The notes: generated by a model not told the origin, from the sequence alone. Shown: positions 26,554 through 36,265, counted from the stretch's first letter. The stretch is DNA of 61,442 nucleotides from JANXVY01 sp040080145 (GCA_040080145.1 JBEBJA010000005.1:1-61442); one strand, 5' to 3'. Numbers and translations: made by a program.

Positions 26554-27149
26554 TCCCGCGTGGTTGCCGTGGTTGTCTCGTAGGCCGTAATAGCATCGGC
26601 CTTTTTCAGCGTGAGCCCAATATCATCGAGCCCATTGATCAGACATTCCTTGCGGAAGGCGTCGAGTTCGAACGCAATCATGCCGCCATCGGGTCCACGG
26701 ATTTCCTGCTTGACGAGATCGACGGTCAAGGTTGCATTGGCGCCTCGGTTGGCGTCATCCATCAGCTTGTCGACGTCGGCCTGCGGCAGCTTGATGGGCA
26801 GGATTCCGTTCTTGAAGCAGTTGTTGTAGAAGATGTCGGCAAAATCGGGCGCGATCACGCACCGGATACCAAAGTCAAGCAAGGCCCACGGCGCATGTTC
26901 GCGCGAAGATCCGCAACCGAAGTTTTCACCCGTAACCAGAATTTCAGCTTTGCGGTAGGCGGGCTTGTTCAACACAAAGTCCGCCAACTCCTGACCCGCT
27001 TGGTCATAGCGCATCTCAAAGAACAGTGATTTGCCAAGCCCGGTCCGCTTGATGGTTTTGAGGAACTGCTTTGGGATAATCATGTCGGTGTCGATGTTGC
27101 GCATCGGTAAAGGAGCGGCGACGCCCGTCAGGACCGTAAATTTCTGCAC
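26544..27149 (-). CDS. leuD: 3-isopropylmalate dehydratase small subunit
   Basis: LeuD with LeuC isomerises 2-isopropylmalate to 3-isopropylmalate in leucine synthesis. The 201-residue protein shows R-N-I-D-T-D-M-I-I-P-K-Q-F-L, G-E-N-F-G-C-G-S-S-R-E-H-A-P-W and F-Y-N-N-C-F-K-N-G. The start is taken as GTG at 27149, with GGAG eight bases upstream, because this matches the family N terminus; 16 in-frame codons precede it. leuC is not next to it. Confidence 0.95.
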   Translation of the reverse strand: MQKFTVLTGVAAPLPMRNIDTDMIIPKQFLKTIKRTGLGKSLFFEMRYDQAGQELADFVLNKPAYRKAEILVTGENFGCGSSREHAPWALLDFGIRCVIAPDFADIFYNNCFKNGILPIKLPQADVDKLMDDANRGANATLTVDLVKQEIRGPDGGMIAFELDAFRKECLINGLDDIGLTLKKADAITAYETTTATTREWA

Positions 27150-27193
27150 GTGTAGTTCTCCTCGGTGCGATACGAAGCGCCATATAACCTGTC

Positions 27194-27649
27194 TCAAGCC
27201 CTTAGACCATCGGCAAGCGCCCGGAAATAGCCTTCCGCGGCCAGCAACCGGTCTGCACGCAGACTGCCAGGGGCGGACGGTTGATCACCGGTGACGCCAA
27301 GCACGAAGCGCTCGACGTCGAGTTGATCAAGGCGTCTTTTAACGCCTGCGAGCTTGCGTCCGTCAAGATGCTGTTCAAGTACCGCGACGATAGTTTCAAC
27401 GTAGCCGGTGATGCGGCCCAACTCGCGCTGGGCCTCCATACGGGCAGCCGCACGCGCAGCAGCGTCGGCATGAACGCCGTCCAGGCGCGTAAGCGCGCTG
27501 GCCGCACGCGCCAGAGTTGCGGCAATGGCCTCCGCGTAACCCGCGATCCGCTCCCGGTTGGCCCGGTCGAGACCACATAGGACCCCGAGCCAGCGATGCA
27601 GCGTCTGGGCGAGGCCGAGAAGTTTTACGGTGTAAATCGAAAATGGCAT
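27194..27649 (-). CDS. Helical hypothetical protein
   Basis: The 151-residue product is alanine-, arginine- and leucine-rich and predicted almost wholly helical, with heptad-like spacing from about 40 to 115. There is no signal peptide beyond a weakly hydrophobic start (MPFSIYTVKLLGLAQTL). It lies just upstream of leuD on the same strand. I do not recognise a family. Confidence 0.55.
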   Translation of the reverse strand: MPFSIYTVKLLGLAQTLHRWLGVLCGLDRANRERIAGYAEAIAATLARAASALTRLDGVHADAAARAAARMEAQRELGRITGYVETIVAVLEQHLDGRKLAGVKRRLDQLDVERFVLGVTGDQPSAPGSLRADRLLAAEGYFRALADGLRA

Positions 27650-27725
27650 GCTGAGCCTGCGCTATATTGCGAGAGCTCAACTTTGACCTGCTGGTGGGAG
27701 TGCGGGGATAAGTTTTCTGGACCTA

Positions 27726-28259
27726 TCAGCGAATACTGGGATCGTCGTAACAGCGGCGCATGTACGCGCAGCGGTTCGATCCTGCAAAATGCATGCTGTC
27801 GCCTTTGGCTGGCGAAATGAATTGGCAGATTTCGTCGAGCCCATTCGGAGAAAGCCAGCCCTGGCGGCGTCCGCGTTGTACGGCAAAACAATCTGCAGTT
27901 TCTTCGTCAGGGCCACGGAATTGGTGCCCGCATTCGTGGGCGTAAATCCACATCTTCACAGGGGTGGAAATTTTGGCAAGCAATCGCGGGTTGAGGATGA
28001 GGAACCCGGGATAGGCAGCACCATAATCGTCTAGCTGGCTATCGAGCACAGTGGGTCGCTGGCCGCACACCATCGTTTGCCCATCGAGTTTGAGTGCTCC
28101 CGGTGGAGTAATCGAAGCGTCCCCACCCACATGCGCGGTGTATTCTTCCGGAGTTGGGATGTCTTCGCCAGCATGAACCGTAAGACTGGACATCACCAAC
28201 AGCGCCGCGCAAGCGAGCACCTTCCGCATTCGAGCCGAGCGCTGCGTCAAACATGCCAT
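27726..28259 (-). CDS. Exported HExxH-motif protein, possible metallopeptidase
   Basis: A 177-residue protein with a signal-peptide-like segment (about 14-31). A HECGH motif at about 108-112 is followed eight to ten residues later by E-E-T-A-D, which could supply a third metal ligand in the manner of gluzincins. Six cysteines suggest a disulfide-stabilised periplasmic protein. A start at TTG 28262 or an internal ATG at 28229 (MRKVLACAALLVM) is also possible. The family is unnamed to me and proteolysis is inferred from the motif only. Confidence 0.65.
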   Translation of the reverse strand: MACLTQRSARMRKVLACAALLVMSSLTVHAGEDIPTPEEYTAHVGGDASITPPGALKLDGQTMVCGQRPTVLDSQLDDYGAAYPGFLILNPRLLAKISTPVKMWIYAHECGHQFRGPDEETADCFAVQRGRRQGWLSPNGLDEICQFISPAKGDSMHFAGSNRCAYMRRCYDDPSIR

Positions 28260-28376
28260 CAAATCAGATTCCTAATCTCAGCGGTCGGCCCGTGCGTCAG
28301 TGGAAAGTCTGGGGTGAATTGCCAAGCGTTGCAAGGCGGATCAGCACGGATCCTGGCAATGTTGCCCGAATATCAC

Positions 28377-28874
28377 TTAAAATGATCTGTCGATCAGCGA
28401 GCAAATCGTTTCGGCGCTGGATACTCCGTGAGCAGGCGGTGCATCCTCGACATTCAAAACCTTTACGACACCGTCGTCAACGAGCATAGCGTACCGCTTG
28501 GAGCGTACACCGAGACCGTGCTTCGTGAGATCAATTTCTAGCCCGAGTGCCTTGGCAAAATCGGCGCTCCCATCGGCGAGCATCGTGATTTTGCCGTCAG
28601 CGCCCGTGTCCTTGCCCCAGGCCGACATCACAAAGACGTCGTTGACCGCCGTGCATGCGACCTCGTCGATACCTTTAGCCTTGATTTCAGCAACGCGATC
28701 AACAAAGCCGGGCATGTGGGCCTTATGGCAGGTCGGCGTGTAAGCACCCGGAACGGCAAACAGCGCGACCTTCTTGCCTTTGAACAGATCTGCCGAACTG
28801 TATGGCTTGGGGCCTTCGGCGGTCATGACGGTAAATGTTGCGTCGGGGAGGGTGTCGCCGATCTTGATGGTCAT
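28377..28874 (-). CDS. Peroxiredoxin (Prx5/PrxII type)
   Basis: This 165-residue thiol peroxidase reduces hydrogen peroxide and alkyl hydroperoxides. The peroxidatic cysteine is in P-G-A-Y-T-P-T-C-H, and a second cysteine lies in V-A-C-T-A-V-N-D, the typical Prx5 block. The start MTIKIGD at 28874 fits the family; 17 upstream in-frame codons are not expected to be translated. It lies 63 bases downstream of the DsbD-domain gene, an arrangement seen in relatives. Confidence 0.93.
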   Translation of the reverse strand: MTIKIGDTLPDATFTVMTAEGPKPYSSADLFKGKKVALFAVPGAYTPTCHKAHMPGFVDRVAEIKAKGIDEVACTAVNDVFVMSAWGKDTGADGKITMLADGSADFAKALGLEIDLTKHGLGVRSKRYAMLVDDGVVKVLNVEDAPPAHGVSSAETICSLIDRSF

Positions 28875-28937
28875 TTGGAACCTTTGATTTGGTAAGCGAG
28901 GGGGAGGGGAATCGATGACCGGCACCCTTTGGACCGG

Positions 28938-29816
28938 CTATTCGAACTTAAACGTGGCTTCTGTCAGGCCTTGCGCGGACACCAGCGTGGCTTTCCCGTC
29001 TTTCCCACGGATACCGGCAGGGTCGACGGAACCTGTTAGGTCAATTTCAAAGCGCAACTTATCTGGCCCGGCCGGCTTGGCCGATCCTGCTTTTGGCAGT
29101 GGGATATAGTCACCGCTACTGCTCTCGACAATGAGCGCGGCGTTTGCGGCCCCGCCGGGGAATTCGGCTTCGATCACGAGGGAAGGATGCGGACCATCCA
29201 ACACGACCACCGTCCTCGTCAATTTGGGGTCCATCGGGCGGCGAGCGTCGCTCGGTCTGGGAACCTGTTCCAGCGCTGAAATGACCGCGGCTGGTAGGAC
29301 GCTCGCGTCGCCCGCGGGGATCGCAACACTGAGTTCCGCCTCGACCGGAATGCAGATTTCGCGGCAGATACCATACTCAACGACAACGACGAGGCGAACC
29401 GGCTTGCCAGCATCCTTGGGCGTCACAACGACTGGAAAGATGGCCGAATTCTTGAACCCTAAAATATCGCCGTCCTTATCGCTAAACCGCGTCGGCACAG
29501 GGTAGAGAACCTTGGCTGTGTCGACATTCTCGGACTTGGACCAGTCAAATACCGGCGGGACGCCGCCTGCATCACCCGGCACCCGCCAATAGGTCTTCCA
29601 ACCTGCACCCAGCGCGATTTCGACCGCCGCCATCCGTTGACCCGAAACAGTCCCGGCAACCAATCGGGTCCTGTTATCACGCTTGCCCTCACTCCAGGCC
29701 GATGCAAGTTCGCCGGCATTGGAGCAAACCGCGCCTGCACACAGGGCAACCCAATAGGTAAACATCACAAGGGCATACGAACGGACCATCGTCATCAGGG
29801 GTGCCTTACGGGCCAT
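28938..29816 (-). CDS. DsbD N-domain-like periplasmic thiol protein
   Basis: The protein (about 292 residues from 29816) has a signal peptide followed by a domain like the N-terminal part of DsbD/ScsB, with paired cysteines in Y-G-I-C-R-E-I-C-I-P and the G-W-K-T-Y-W-R-V-P-G-D block. It should act in periplasmic disulfide reduction, receiving electrons from a membrane thiol carrier not seen here. The frame is open as far as 30023 but that would overlap yqgE, so an internal start (29816, 29795 or 29789) is preferred. Confidence 0.8.
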   Translation of the reverse strand: MARKAPLMTMVRSYALVMFTYWVALCAGAVCSNAGELASAWSEGKRDNRTRLVAGTVSGQRMAAVEIALGAGWKTYWRVPGDAGGVPPVFDWSKSENVDTAKVLYPVPTRFSDKDGDILGFKNSAIFPVVVTPKDAGKPVRLVVVVEYGICREICIPVEAELSVAIPAGDASVLPAAVISALEQVPRPSDARRPMDPKLTRTVVVLDGPHPSLVIEAEFPGGAANAALIVESSSGDYIPLPKAGSAKPAGPDKLRFEIDLTGSVDPAGIRGKDGKATLVSAQGLTEATFKFE

Positions 29817-29951
29817 TGGCGTTGCATGTGATATTGTCCAAGCAAGATCGTAGGGCAAGCCTTTTTCCAGCCGTGCCTCGTGAACATATTGAGAGGAGCG
29901 CGGCGAATTCACGTCTTCCACCGGGCTGCACGGATAGCTAAGTTGATCTAA

Positions 29952-30578
29952 ATGAAGCGAAGCGAGCGGATGCGCAAGATTAGGGCTAGACACACCATTT
30001 CCAGTGGCTTTCTCGATGGCCAATTGTTGCTAGCCATGCCGGCCATGACCGACAAGCGGTTTGCCCGGTCCGTGGTCTATATGTGCGCGCATTCCAAAGA
30101 CGGTGCTATGGGCATCATCATCAACCAGCGCGCGGCCCACATTGATTTCCCCGCACTGATGGAACGGCTCGGCCTGAAGGCTCTGGCCACCAATAGCCCC
30201 GTTGCCAATCTCGCAGAGCGGCCCGTCCATGTCGGCGGACCAGTCGAGACCGGGCGCGGATTCGTGCTCCACAGCGCGGATTATGTTGCAAGCGACTCGA
30301 CCTTGCAGATCGATTCTAAGGTTTGCCTCACGGCAACGGTCGACATTCTCAAAGCAATTGCGGCCGGCGATGGTCCGCACCGGTCGATATTGGCGCTGGG
30401 CTACGCGAGTTGGGGCGCAGGTCAACTCGAAGATGAACTGGCAGCCAACGGCTGGCTGACTTGCCCGTCCGATCCCGACCTGGTCTTTTCAAACGACCTT
30501 GATCGCAAATACACCTTGGCCATGGCGAAACTGGGCGTTGATCTCTCCCACCTCTCCTCAGACGCTGGTCACGCCTGA
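29952..30578 (+). CDS. YqgE/AlgH family protein
   Basis: The 208-residue protein matches UPF0301 (YqgE/AlgH): G-Q-L-L-L-A-M-P-A-M-T-D-K-R-F-A-R-S-V-V-Y, then G-I-I-I-N and G-G-P-V-E-T-G-R-G-F-V-L-H. The molecular function is unknown; AlgH was first linked to alginate regulation in Pseudomonas. It is divergent from the DsbD-domain gene and converges on the large GGDEF/EAL gene with a ten-base gap. ATG at 29970 is an alternative start. Confidence 0.9.
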   Translation: MKRSERMRKIRARHTISSGFLDGQLLLAMPAMTDKRFARSVVYMCAHSKDGAMGIIINQRAAHIDFPALMERLGLKALATNSPVANLAERPVHVGGPVETGRGFVLHSADYVASDSTLQIDSKVCLTATVDILKAIAAGDGPHRSILALGYASWGAGQLEDELAANGWLTCPSDPDLVFSNDLDRKYTLAMAKLGVDLSHLSSDAGHA

Positions 30579-30588
30579 TCAAGGCCGC

Positions 30589-33500
30589 TTACGTTCGTGC
30601 GACTTTGCGCGGTGGTTGAGGGCCTGACCCTTGGGGTGGCGGCTCCACTGGCGTACCGGCCAGTTTGGCTAAACTTGCGGCCAGTCCGGGCGGTAGTTTT
30701 GACAGGTCGGGAGCCATCCGTGCTGGTCGCACGCGCGTCACAGGTTCAGGGCGCACCGGCGCAACGGGATCTGGTGGCCGTACCAGCGTGACAGGCGGCA
30801 GGTCAGCCTGCCCGACAACGCTAGCCAGCGTCGCCAGGGCATCGGGTGACAATGGTCCGCCGTTTACGGGAGCGGTGTTGAAAACATGTGCGAGATCATC
30901 AGCGTAGGTAGGCCGGGGTGGCGGCTGTTTGGCAGCTTCATCCCTCGTATTCAGCATATCGAGACCGGCCTGAAGACTGGACAGTGGATTAAGTGGCGGG
31001 AAGTCCGGCTCAAACGCTGGTGGCACTTCGGGCGCTTGCGCGCGTAGAGGTGGCTGCGTGGAACCACCGTTGTAGAACGCTGGCTGGGGCACCGCATGCT
31101 GAACCGCGCCTGACGGCACGGGTTCCGTTACTGCCAAATCGTAATCCTGTGCGGCGGCTCCAGTGACCTCCAGGTGCACGGGTGCGGCAACGGCACCAGT
31201 CTTGGGACGGACTGTCTTGCTCCGGCTAGGCTTTCCGCTTGCTATTGCAGCGGCCGCTTGTGACGCAGCCTTTGCAGCGGCCGGCGCTGCTGTGCTCGCG
31301 GTTCCCTTGGGGCGCTTCATGGTCATCCGGAAGAATCCGCGCGGCTGCAGCTTATGCTCGGATTTGCGAACGAGTTTGAGAAGTTGCAAAACTTCCCGGT
31401 CCGGCATCGGGTCGCCGTAATAGAAGCCTTGAGCATAGGCGCAACCGATCCCGCGCAAGAACGCAGCGTCCTTGGGATCCTCTACGCCGTCGGCGACAAC
31501 CTTCTTATTAAGTTCATGCGACATTGCCACCATTGAGCGCACCACGGCAGCTTCTGGTGCATCGCCCCCGCCTGCAGCTTGCACGAAGGCACGGTCAATC
31601 TTGATGGTGTCGAACGGAAAGCGCTGGAGATAGGCGAGCGATGAGAACCCCGCGCCGAATTCATCAAGCGATAGGTCCGCGCCAATCCCGCGCAGTAGTT
31701 CGAGAATTTCCGTTGCCTGCTCGGGATTATCCATCACGACGCTTTCGGCAATCTCCAGACGCAGCGTCCCTTTCGGAATGACGCCGTGATCGAGCACCTG
31801 CCCCACTTCGCGCGCAAGTTCTGCCCTGAACAACTGAGCATTCGCGATATTGAGGGCTACAAACAAAGGCCGTTCGATGCGGGGCAGTTCCTTCTGCCAC
31901 CGCGCCGCGTCCTGTGTCGCGCGGTTCAGCACATAAGAACCAACCTTCGCCATCAATTCGGGGTCACCGCCCGCTGGCACATAGTGAAACGGATTTATCA
32001 CCCCAAGCTTTGGATGCTCCCAACTCACGCTGGCTTCGAAGCCAGCAAGTTCTTCGGTCGGCAAGTAAATGAGCGGTTGATAGAGAACGCGAAGCTGGTT
32101 CTGGTCGACAGCCCGGCGCAGATCGGCCTCGATCTGCCGGCGGTCCTCGCGATCCGCCCGCATATCGGGCCGGAACAGTTCAATCCTATCGGCACCAGCA
32201 CGCTTGGCGCGGTGAGTGGCAATTTCAGCCTCCTCCAAGAGGCCGGCCTGTCCTTCCTCCTCGCCATCAAAAATGGCAATGCCAATCGAGCCGGTCAGAA
32301 CAATGTCCTGCCCAGAAATCTTGATCGGTGCACGAACCGTCCGCCGGATCCGTTCGGCTTCGCGGGCAAATTCGGCAGGGTCTCTTTCCGCTTCGATGAG
32401 GATGGCGAACTGATCGCCGCCGACCCGGGCCAAGGTTTCATGCGCCGTAAGGTGCCGCTGCAGTCTGCGGGCAATCGTCAAGAGCAAGCTATCGCCGACC
32501 GGCAGCCCGAACTTCGTATTGACGGTTCTGAACTTATCAATGTCGATCAAGATGATGGCCGGGCGCAGAGTTTCATCCGTGCGCGCACGTGTCATAACCA
32601 CGCCAAGGCGGTCCAAAAACAGGGCGCGGTTCGGCAACCCGGTTAGCGAACAATGGACCGCATCTTGTACGAGCCGCTCATAAGCCCGTTTGCTGTCGGT
32701 AATCTCCCTCAACAGCCCAACGAAACGAAATGAGCGCGGATCAGCACCAGGTACGCTCGACGCATCAAGTTCGAACCAGCGTGAACTGTTATCGGCATGG
32801 CGCAGGCGAAACTCAGTCCGCAAACTGACGTTCGACTTGTCCTGAGCCGAAACGAGTATCATGCGCAAACGCTCGCGGTCCGCCTCGTGAACGTGCTTCA
32901 AGAAGTCGGGGATTTTTGCGGAAAGCTCGCCTTGCGGCAGCGCCAGCAAGTTTTCAACGATTGGGCTGACCGACACTTCGCTGCGCTTGGGATGCCACTC
33001 AAAGATTGCCGCGCCGGCGCCGTCAACGGCAAGGGCACTCAACGTACCCTCGCTTGGTGCGGAGCTGCCGTAAACCGGCTCCAACGAGCGGAATGCAAAC
33101 TGAGTTACCGTAAAACCGATCAACACGACGATCAGGACCAGACCCGCTATCAAACCAGATGCCGCGATATCCGTGGCAAGGCGCCCGGTAAGAACGACTG
33201 CAGCGCCAAGGACCCACACGAGAAACAACAGCCATGTCGGCACCAACGCCAACGCGCGGTCCTGGTTGCGCAACGCGAGAAACGTCGTCGCTATGGCCCC
33301 GATTCCGCCGATTGCTACGAACGACAGCCGGGCAAATGTCGAAGCAAGCCGTGGATCAATCACAGCGATTGCGACAAGAGCAAGTTGACCCGCAATCCAC
33401 AGGCTCAGCAGCATCCGGATGAGGCTGGGTGCCCACCCCAGCCGCAGGAACGTATGAAGAAAAATAACCAGGGATGCCGCAATCGCGGATTCGGTCGCGG

Positions 33501-34263
33501 CGCGATACAAGGCGTTATCGTCGGGGCGAAGCTGGAACAGCTTATGGAAGAAACCGAAATCGACAGTCAGATGCGCCAGCACGCACCACGCGACAAGTGC
33601 CGCCGATGGAAAGATCGCCTTATGATTGGCGGCGAAAACTGCAGTCAAAAAGATAGCCAACAGGCCGGTGAAACCGAGCAGCACCCCGTTGAACAACTGG
33701 CGGTCGCGCGCCTTCAATTCATAGTCTATGGGCTTCCATAGGTAGACGCGCGCAAAGCGCTCCGTCGACATTTCCGCGACGTACGTGATCGTCTGCCCAG
33801 GCTCCAGCGTGATGCGAAAGATGTCTGCACGGTCATTCTTGATGCGCTCGGGTACAAACCCCAGCGATGGGGTCACGGCTTCGACGCGACGGGCGTCGAG
33901 ATCTGGCCAAACCGCGCCGGATCCGAACATGGTGTAGCGCTCAGCCGTCAGCCACCGCTCGATGGGCTTGTCGGTGGCGTTTTGAAGCGCAAAAGCAATC
34001 CAAGACGGGTTGGTCCCAGGCGTTACCGCGCGCACCGTCATGCGGCCCGCAACGGCGTCGGACGCAGCGACCATTTCAAGCTGCAAACTGTCGCCCCGGC
34101 TGTCGTAGAACTCGCCAAGCGACGTGATTTCAATGCGGTCCTGGTCTGGCGTGACCGAGATCGACTTTAGCGCGAGCGCCGGCGTCGTCATGCCAGCCGC
34201 AAAGGTAAGCAACGTCGCTGCCAGCGCCAGCACGGCTGGCATGAGGATTCGCATTTTTGTCAT
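30589..34263 (-). CDS. Large membrane PAS-GGDEF-EAL protein with degenerate motifs
   Basis: The 1224-residue protein has a signal peptide, a periplasmic sensor region (about 35-180), a seven-helix membrane block (about 190-395) like 7TMR-DISM receptors, a PAS domain (about 415-530), GGDEF (about 540-705) and EAL (about 715-965) domains, then about 260 residues of Pro/Ala-rich, probably disordered tail. GGDEF reads G-G-D-Q-F (615-619), and the EAL signature reads E-A-S (743-745), with D-E-F-G-A-G-F in place of D-D-F-G-T-G-Y and A-D-G-V-E in place of A-E-G-V-E. Cyclic-di-GMP synthesis and hydrolysis are therefore both doubtful; a receptor or scaffold role is possible. The start overlaps the GNAT gene stop. 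Confidence 0.88.
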   Translation of the reverse strand: MTKMRILMPAVLALAATLLTFAAGMTTPALALKSISVTPDQDRIEITSLGEFYDSRGDSLQLEMVAASDAVAGRMTVRAVTPGTNPSWIAFALQNATDKPIERWLTAERYTMFGSGAVWPDLDARRVEAVTPSLGFVPERIKNDRADIFRITLEPGQTITYVAEMSTERFARVYLWKPIDYELKARDRQLFNGVLLGFTGLLAIFLTAVFAANHKAIFPSAALVAWCVLAHLTVDFGFFHKLFQLRPDDNALYRAATESAIAASLVIFLHTFLRLGWAPSLIRMLLSLWIAGQLALVAIAVIDPRLASTFARLSFVAIGGIGAIATTFLALRNQDRALALVPTWLLFLVWVLGAAVVLTGRLATDIAASGLIAGLVLIVVLIGFTVTQFAFRSLEPVYGSSAPSEGTLSALAVDGAGAAIFEWHPKRSEVSVSPIVENLLALPQGELSAKIPDFLKHVHEADRERLRMILVSAQDKSNVSLRTEFRLRHADNSSRWFELDASSVPGADPRSFRFVGLLREITDSKRAYERLVQDAVHCSLTGLPNRALFLDRLGVVMTRARTDETLRPAIILIDIDKFRTVNTKFGLPVGDSLLLTIARRLQRHLTAHETLARVGGDQFAILIEAERDPAEFAREAERIRRTVRAPIKISGQDIVLTGSIGIAIFDGEEEGQAGLLEEAEIATHRAKRAGADRIELFRPDMRADREDRRQIEADLRRAVDQNQLRVLYQPLIYLPTEELAGFEASVSWEHPKLGVINPFHYVPAGGDPELMAKVGSYVLNRATQDAARWQKELPRIERPLFVALNIANAQLFRAELAREVGQVLDHGVIPKGTLRLEIAESVVMDNPEQATEILELLRGIGADLSLDEFGAGFSSLAYLQRFPFDTIKIDRAFVQAAGGGDAPEAAVVRSMVAMSHELNKKVVADGVEDPKDAAFLRGIGCAYAQGFYYGDPMPDREVLQLLKLVRKSEHKLQPRGFFRMTMKRPKGTASTAAPAAAKAASQAAAAIASGKPSRSKTVRPKTGAVAAPVHLEVTGAAAQDYDLAVTEPVPSGAVQHAVPQPAFYNGGSTQPPLRAQAPEVPPAFEPDFPPLNPLSSLQAGLDMLNTRDEAAKQPPPRPTYADDLAHVFNTAPVNGGPLSPDALATLASVVGQADLPPVTLVRPPDPVAPVRPEPVTRVRPARMAPDLSKLPPGLAASLAKLAGTPVEPPPQGSGPQPPRKVART

Positions 34264-34889
34264 TGCCCGCCCGTACCGTCACGGCGTTCGCTGGGTACGC
34301 GATGCGGGCCGCGAAAATCTTCCGCCAGCAATGCGAACAGGATGTGGTCCTGCCATTCGTCATTGATCTTGAGATAGCGCCGGGCATACCCTTCGCGCTC
34401 GAACCCATTGCGTTCGAGAACGCGAATAGACGTGGCGTTGGTCGGCAGCGTCGCCGCCTCGATACGATGCAATCTCAAACCAAAAAATGTAAACGGTAGA
34501 ACCGCAGCAACCGCGTCCGACATGTAACCCTGCTGCAAGTGCGGCTTCCCGAGCCAATAGCCAAGCTGAGCCGCCTGCGTGACACCGCGGCGGACATTTG
34601 ACAGCGAGACACCGCCCACAAGGGTGTCGTCGGCAAGACTAAAGATTGCGAAGGCATAGCCCAGGTCTTCGCGTTGCTCGCGCTGATAATGGCGCAACCG
34701 CCGCCGGTAGGCGCTTTTCAGCAACTCGTCTGACGGCCACCGGGGCTCGAATGGTTGCAGGTGCTCACGGCTTTGCGCACGCAGTTCAGCCCACGGCGCA
34801 TAGTCGGCAACCTGCAACGGGCGCAGCCCCACCTTCACGCCGCGCGCGACATAGCTTTCAGGTCCGACATTGGCTCTCAGAAACGCCAT
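34260..34889 (-). CDS. RimJ-type GNAT acetyltransferase
   Basis: The 209-residue GNAT enzyme resembles RimJ, which acetylates the N terminus of ribosomal protein S5. The acetyl-CoA pocket (L-G-Y-W-L-G-K-P-H-L-Q-Q-G-Y-M) and the N-A-T-S-I-R-V-L-E-R-N-G-F-E-R-E-G block are clear. Substrate is not certain, since many paralogues exist. Its stop overlaps the ATG of the GGDEF/EAL gene by four bases, indicating coupling. It follows the M16 peptidase gene. Confidence 0.87.
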   Translation of the reverse strand: MAFLRANVGPESYVARGVKVGLRPLQVADYAPWAELRAQSREHLQPFEPRWPSDELLKSAYRRRLRHYQREQREDLGYAFAIFSLADDTLVGGVSLSNVRRGVTQAAQLGYWLGKPHLQQGYMSDAVAAVLPFTFFGLRLHRIEAATLPTNATSIRVLERNGFEREGYARRYLKINDEWQDHILFALLAEDFRGPHRVPSERRDGTGGQ

Positions 34890-34987
34890 CTCCGGGCCCC
34901 CTTTCGCCCGTTCGTCTTCTGGTGGCCGGCACGGCCGCCCCGCTTCCTATGCACCTAACAAAGTTGTACTCGCGACTTCCGTACCCC

Positions 34988-36265
34988 TTAAGCCGTCAGC
35001 GCCCGTTCAGCCCGCTTGGCGTGGCTTTCGCTTTTTTTGCCCGCACCCACAACCGCAACGCTTGGGGCACCAGCCGCCAGCGACTGAGCAAAAGTCCGCA
35101 CCCGGTCCACCGTCACGCCGTCAACTTTCGCCACCAATTCATCAGGGCTGATGAGCCGGTTGTGAATCAGCAGATGACGCGCCATCTGTTCGGCCCGGGC
35201 CCCGGAACTTTCCAAGCTCATCAGCAGCCCTGCCTTCAATTGAGCCTTGGCACGCGCCACTTCCCGTTCCGTTGGACCCTTTGCAGCGATTCCGGCCAGT
35301 TCAGCACCAATCACATCAATCAATTCTGGCACCATTGCGTGGCCGGTGGCCGCGTGGATCTGGAACATGCCGCTGTCTTTCAATCCCCACGCCGCCGAAT
35401 AGATCGAATAGCAGAGTCCCCGCTTTTCCCGCACCTCTTGGAACAACCGCGATGACATCCCTCCACCAAGCAGGCCAGAAAAAACCTGCGCCGTAAAAGC
35501 ATCGTCTGCGCGGTATGAGGGACCTTCAAAGCCCATCAAGACGTGGCTCTGTTCGAAGGACTTCTTCGACGAGCGCGCGCCGCCAACGTAGCGTGCACGC
35601 TCTTCCAAGTTTCCGCCAACCGGTCCACCTTGTGCAGAAAGCCTGCCGAATAGGGCTGCAGCGTGGCGCTCGATCGTCTCATGCCGGACGGCACCTGCAG
35701 CAGATACGATCATCCGGCTGGGCTGGTAATTCGCCTGCAAAAACGTGTGCAGATCAACCGAGGTTGCGGCCGTCACGCTTTCGGGCGTTCCAAGTATCGG
35801 CCGACCGACGGCTTGAGCCGGAAAAGCAGCTTCTTGGATCAGATCATAAGCAATCTCGTCGGGACTGTCCTGCGTCGCGGCGATTTCCTGCAAGATGACC
35901 TCGCGTTCGCGATCAAGCTCTCCAGCATCGAACGTCGAATTCTGCAGGATGTCAGCGAGGATTTCGAGAGCCAAGCCCTCGTCGCCCTTCAGCACACGCG
36001 CATAGTAGGCGGTCGTCTCCAGCGATGTCGCCGCGTTGATTTCGCCGCCCACCTGCTCGATCTCTTCGGCAATCTCCAGAGCCGAGCGCGTCGCCGTCCC
36101 CTTGAACGCCATGTGCTCGAGCAGATGCGATAGACCTTGCTGTTGATCGGTTTCGTGCCGTGCGCCCACGCCAACCCAGACGCCGAGCGAACTGGTTTCA
36201 ATCCCTGCCATGTGGTGGGTGACGACGCGCAGGCCATTCACCAATGTCGAGACGGTCGTCGTCAT
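34988..36265 (-). CDS. M16-family zinc peptidase
   Basis: This 425-residue protein resembles the beta subunit of mitochondrial processing peptidase. The inverted zinc motif H-L-L-E-H is in S-H-L-L-E-H-M-A-F-K-G-T, with the distal glutamate in E-T-T-A-Y-Y. The C-terminal half is the second M16 lobe. Rhizobiales carry this gene just after thrC, as here; its start overlaps the thrC stop by four bases. The bacterial substrate is unknown. Confidence 0.93.
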   Translation of the reverse strand: MTTTVSTLVNGLRVVTHHMAGIETSSLGVWVGVGARHETDQQQGLSHLLEHMAFKGTATRSALEIAEEIEQVGGEINAATSLETTAYYARVLKGDEGLALEILADILQNSTFDAGELDREREVILQEIAATQDSPDEIAYDLIQEAAFPAQAVGRPILGTPESVTAATSVDLHTFLQANYQPSRMIVSAAGAVRHETIERHAAALFGRLSAQGGPVGGNLEERARYVGGARSSKKSFEQSHVLMGFEGPSYRADDAFTAQVFSGLLGGGMSSRLFQEVREKRGLCYSIYSAAWGLKDSGMFQIHAATGHAMVPELIDVIGAELAGIAAKGPTEREVARAKAQLKAGLLMSLESSGARAEQMARHLLIHNRLISPDELVAKVDGVTVDRVRTFAQSLAAGAPSVAVVGAGKKSESHAKRAERALTA

